A stretch of 64,000 nucleotides of DNA, taken from assembly GCA_964007475.1 (NCBI GenBank), contig OZ023274.1, positions 24,324,043 to 24,388,042 on the forward strand, in the 5' to 3' direction. Every line of letters begins with the position of its first letter. Position 1 is the first letter of the stretch. Shown here one piece after another: positions 60,366-64,000 of the stretch. The notes below the pieces were generated by a model. The model made no database searches. It saw only the letters and a program-made list of their open reading frames with translations, and was not told where the DNA came from. A program made the translations under genes and the position numbers. Source of the DNA: Hybos culiciformis (Eukaryota; Arthropoda; Insecta; Diptera; Hybotidae).

Positions 60366-60569
60366 TTAATCTAAATTTAGTTAAGCTCATCACTACAACA
60401 CTATACATGTATTAACATTACGTATTTTCACTTTTCTGATTTTAAAATATTACAAAAATATACGTTCAACATTTTTCTTACGGATGTAAAAAAATGTCTA
60501 AATGCAAGCACAATTTTTTCTTTTGTAAAAAAACTAAAAGAACGAAAAATAAACCGAAATAAATAACGT

Positions 60570-60680
60570 TACTGTTTCAGTTACGGATTTTCGTTTTTAC
60601 TAAATTTTGGTTCGGTTACGGTTACGATTTGGCATGAAATTTCGGTTTTTTCCGGTTTCGGTTCAGTTCCGGTTCAAGTC
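60570..60680 (+). repeat. GGTT(T/A)CGG low-complexity repeat, right part
   Basis: 'ggttcggttacggttacg' and 'ttccggtttcggttcagttc'. It is the counterpart of 55240-55348. Confidence 0.7.
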
Positions 60681-60689
60681 TCTGAATCC

Positions 60690-61429
60690 TTACAAATTAA
60701 TGTTTTTGTATCCGCAAATTTTCTTCCTCCAATTTTTGCCCATAGGTACAAAAGTTAAATTTAGTAAGTATAGTAACCATTCGATGTCAGAAATTGAAGT
60801 TTTTTGATAAAATATTTTATCAAAGTAATTTTCTACAAAAAATTAATAATTTCTTTTATTAATTAAAAATATAGATATACATACATACCTACCTAATATA
60901 ATATTTATTCATTAAGAGAAATTTTCTGAAAATAAATTTTTTTTTCTGTTATGCAAAATTATTTATTCTTAACTCTGTTTGAACATAAAATAACAAAATA
61001 CTTTTATTATTGAATGAAAATATATTCTTTGAAAATTAATTAAAATTGATAAATTTCTTTGCAATTTTATGTATAGGCAAAGCATATGTATACATTTATA
61101 CTTTATATACAATATTTATTATTTATACAATATAAATTATATATACTGTATATAGAATATATATTATATAAATATTATATTATATAACATTATGTTCAGG
61201 ATAACTTTAACAAATTTGTATATTTTTATAAATATACATAAATAACAATAAATTAAATTTATAAATTGCGTAAGGAAGACAGATGAAAAGAAATAAATAA
61301 CAACCGCTCTTTTTTTTATATTATATATACTTCAGTCAAATAATGACATCCTTCCGCTTCCTTATTGAATGTTCAATTTATTTATTTTAAATTTTAAGCT
61401 AAAATATTAAAATAGCAAACTGTTATATT
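60690..61429. other. AT-rich stretch, nothing recognised
   Basis: TA-rich palindromic sequence near 61085-61190. No gene was seen. Confidence 0.5.
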
Positions 61430-62674
61430 AGAAAATTTAGAGAACATTATATAGATCAGTACTTAATAATATTAAGTGTAGAATTGGTATTCAACATTTC
61501 GATTTAAGACATAATTTAATTTGAGAATAGCTTGGTCACAACAATTAGGGTCCAAACATTTATTTTTTTGGTTCCTCCTAATATACTACACTTAATAAGA
61601 TAATATATATCAATTTTCATTGAAATCGAGTCTTCAGTTTGAAATCTTGATAAAGATCAGGGTCTAACCCATCTTTTTCAGACCTGTAAACAACATTATA
61701 TAATATGCCCAACGCATAATTTTCATCGGAATCTATTAAAAATAGAAAAAAAAAATTGTAAAATTTGTTAATTTTGATGAAAATTATTTTCATTCTTGGC
61801 TAGTTGAGTAACTTTAACTTGTAGAGACGAAATAAAAGAATCTCAAGTCAAACGAAATCACGCAATATTTTGGTGGAGGGCGGACGGAAGGCCATTCATT
61901 TTTTCCTTTTTGATGCAAAACGTTCTAAAAATCAGATCTGTAGGACCAATTGATTTTTTTAATATATGCAAATATACAATATCCTTTATCCTTTTATATG
62001 CAAAATTTGGAAGGAAATGATAAATTGAAGAGTGAATATTTTGTTTTATGAATGTTGAACTAAGATCCTTATGTCCGGTGGTATACTTTAAACTATGGTC
62101 ACTATTTATAATAAAAGTTTAAAAAAAAATATGGTTCAGTATATAGTTAAAGTTAGGGTTTTTGGACCGAGCCGGCTCGATCCAAAAAGCTCGAGCTAGC
62201 TCGTCTGTTTTTGCTTGAATGAAGATCGAGTTTTTATCTGCTAGTGGCTCGAGCTCAGCATTTTTAATGTTTTACATTTTACTTTTGTTTTTTTTTTATT
62301 TTATAGAACAGAAAAGTTTATATAAGGAAATATTTCACTTCAATCTTATAAGTCACAGTAAATTTTAACAGAAAATGATATACTGAAATGGATTTTTTAT
62401 GTTTTTATATTTTATGATATTTTGTTTTTTATATTTTATAACGTTTCGTTTAATAATTTTGCAATATTTATTGTTATTTTTATGATTTTGTAATGAGTAA
62501 ATAATGATTAAATTAGAAGAGTAAAGTGAAAATTATATGCCCTAAAATTGGTTTCTTTTTAAGAAGGCTCGGGTGGCTCGAGCTACCCGATCCTCCTTAT
62601 AGAAAAAGCTTGAAGGCTCGAGCTTACGAAAATGGTCGAGTTTCAAAAACCCTAGTTAAAGTCAATTAAGAGAA
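61430..62674 (-). repeat. 1245-bp inverted repeat, right arm (element X plus hAT MITE)
   Basis: The inverse partner of 57767-59011. It carries the hAT-type MITE at the same internal position, so the MITE was present before the segment duplicated. Outside the arms the flanks differ: LINE on the left copy, plain AT-rich DNA here. Confidence 0.9.
62154..62654 (-). mobile_element. hAT-type MITE, right copy
   Basis: 501 bp, with the same TAGGGTTTTTG ends and the same 8-bp duplication, read here as GTTAAAGT (62146-62153 and 62655-62662). See the left copy at 57787. Confidence 0.88.
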
Positions 62675-62679
62675 ACCAA

Positions 62680-64000
62680 ATTAAAGCCGCAATGAAAACT
62701 ATTCATAAATATATTTCAAGCATACACATATATTTTCTTTTCATAATATATGCTTGAGCAAATAATTATTATAAAATGTACAAAAATAGTTTATGCATTA
62801 AATGATGCCACAGTTTTTTTTTTTATTTTATTTTTTTTAAGTTTAAGTTATTGCAATTTTATATTAATTGCAATATTTTTTATTTTATAACCCCAGGGAT
62901 GTTTAAAAATGTATTTTTGTTTTCGTTTATTTAAAGAGCTTCTATGCATACCAAATTTTCAATATACATTGTTTACATAAAATCTAGTGTAAACAAAAGA
63001 CAACAATATTGCAGATGACCTTAAAAAAAACTTAAAAACTAAAAAATGAAATTTTTTCAATCATTATAAAAGTTACAATATTTTTGAATCAAAGTAATGA
63101 TAATAATATAATAATGTGATGAGTTTTTTTTTGTCGGTACGTACAGAAGGAAAATGTTTTTAAGAGTAATTGTTTTTTTGAGAAAAATTTGTTTTATTTT
63201 TTTTTTTTAATGTAGAAGAAAAAGTTGGGAAACCTAATCAAAATATATGTATATAAACGATAATAATACCTTTTGGGATTTTCTAATATTGTATGTGTAT
63301 AATATTACATATTATATACATTGTATTATATATAAAAAGCTTATAACATTTGCTACTATGTATTCTTTTTTTTTTCTAAGCTTAAGCAAAAAATAACAAA
63401 TAACATAAATTTGTACGAGTTTGAATAAAAAAAAAAAAATTGAAAAAGTATCAAATATAAAGTTTCAAAATATTATAATTTCTGTTCTAACTGCTGATGA
63501 GGTGGTTTCGTTAATATATAAGAAAAAAATTTTTAAAAGTTTTATTAATCTAGAAAAAAACCTTTTTTATTTTTCAAACAATTTAATATCTTTAGATAGT
63601 TTCGACTTAATTGAGGATCTAAAATAAAATCAGACACTGAATAGAGATATTTATTTTACACTTCAATCGAATTTCTGCATTTCTGTGAACTATGCTGATA
63701 AAAGAATTTTCTTTAGCTTAAAGTACATAGTTAGAATTAAAATATCAGAACCAATATCTTTAGGTTCTAGTTTTTCGAAATCATACGAATTTATTGAGTA
63801 AAATTTGGGTAAATATCTTAAAGACGGACTGTTCCGAGATTAAGCAGCAAGGGATGGAATCCCATTGAGATGTAATTTTATTGCTAGAATCCCAAATTGA
63901 TAGAAAGATTATTTTAAATAATTTATATTCTACCGAATTGTCATGATTCATTTTGAAGGAAATTTTAATGACCCATTATTACTAACTGCGAAAATTCAAT
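62680..64000. other. AT-rich stretch, nothing recognised
   Basis: A 68-codon plus-strand frame (63421-63627) starts in a poly(A) run and shows no family signature. I see no splice context or repeat structure that would support a gene. Confidence 0.5.

Overview
This is nuclear DNA from an insect, most likely a fly (Diptera). It is very AT-rich and non-coding for most of its length. I infer the group from two split genes of families expanded in flies: a MADF-BESS DNA-binding protein (minus strand, 10368-14736) and a small secreted DUF1091/DM8 protein (plus strand, 44510-46148). There is no bacterial-style gene packing. Exons are short and introns have GT/AG borders. Almost everything else is transposon-derived or unrecognised AT-rich sequence. 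A 200-base run of N (11270-11469) is an assembly gap that removes part of the MADF-BESS gene.

Layout. 0-2 kb: a TTAA-flanked MITE (348-823) and a TA-flanked MITE (1260-1744). 2-10.3 kb: AT-rich sequence with a tRNA-like SINE head near 7.65 kb. 10.4-14.7 kb: the MADF-BESS gene, with a decayed LINE (12120-14371) lying antisense in an intron. 14.7-23.1 kb: nothing recognised except a perfect 23-bp hairpin at 19.36 kb. 23.13-24.0 kb: a 731-bp foldback array of alternating 'ataaccgcgaaa' palindromes, with an exact 8-bp target duplication, inserted into an older hairpin element. 25.1-25.4 kb: a decayed copy of a gene-like repeat ('X') that recurs at 58 and 62 kb. 28.8-32.3 kb: a possible DNA transposon, a pogo/Tigger-like MITE (30396-30939) and a four-unit tandem repeat. 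32.5-33.5 kb: a DUF1091 pseudo-exon and a reversed LINE fragment. 35.4-36.9 kb: a second, different LINE plus a CT/AG minisatellite. 37.3-38.3 kb: a TA MITE inserted inside another copy of itself. 39.0-40.7 kb: a retroposon-like repeat with a VNTR core and an 8-bp microsatellite. 41.4-42.6 kb: a reverse transcriptase fragment fused to a minisatellite, a retroposon tail and the second TTAA MITE. 44.5-47.9 kb: the intact DUF1091 gene, a broken downstream paralogue and a short 28S rRNA fragment. 52.5-53.3 kb: a MITE with perfect 30-bp inverted ends and a tail-to-tail pair of tRNA-derived SINEs. 55.2-62.7 kb: two LINE copies head to tail, the second split by a 1245-bp segment that recurs inverted 2.4 kb away. 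Each arm carries a 501-bp hAT-type MITE, and a TTA-flanked Harbinger-type MITE lies between the arms.

The two host genes are unrelated and show no functional link. The LINE copies are all truncated, frameshifted or mutated at catalytic residues, so none looks able to move by itself. The small DNA elements carry no transposase I can recognise and would need enzymes supplied from elsewhere. The clearest new material is the DUF1091 gene with its decayed relatives, the nested foldback near 23.5 kb and the hAT-bearing inverted duplication at 57.8-62.7 kb.
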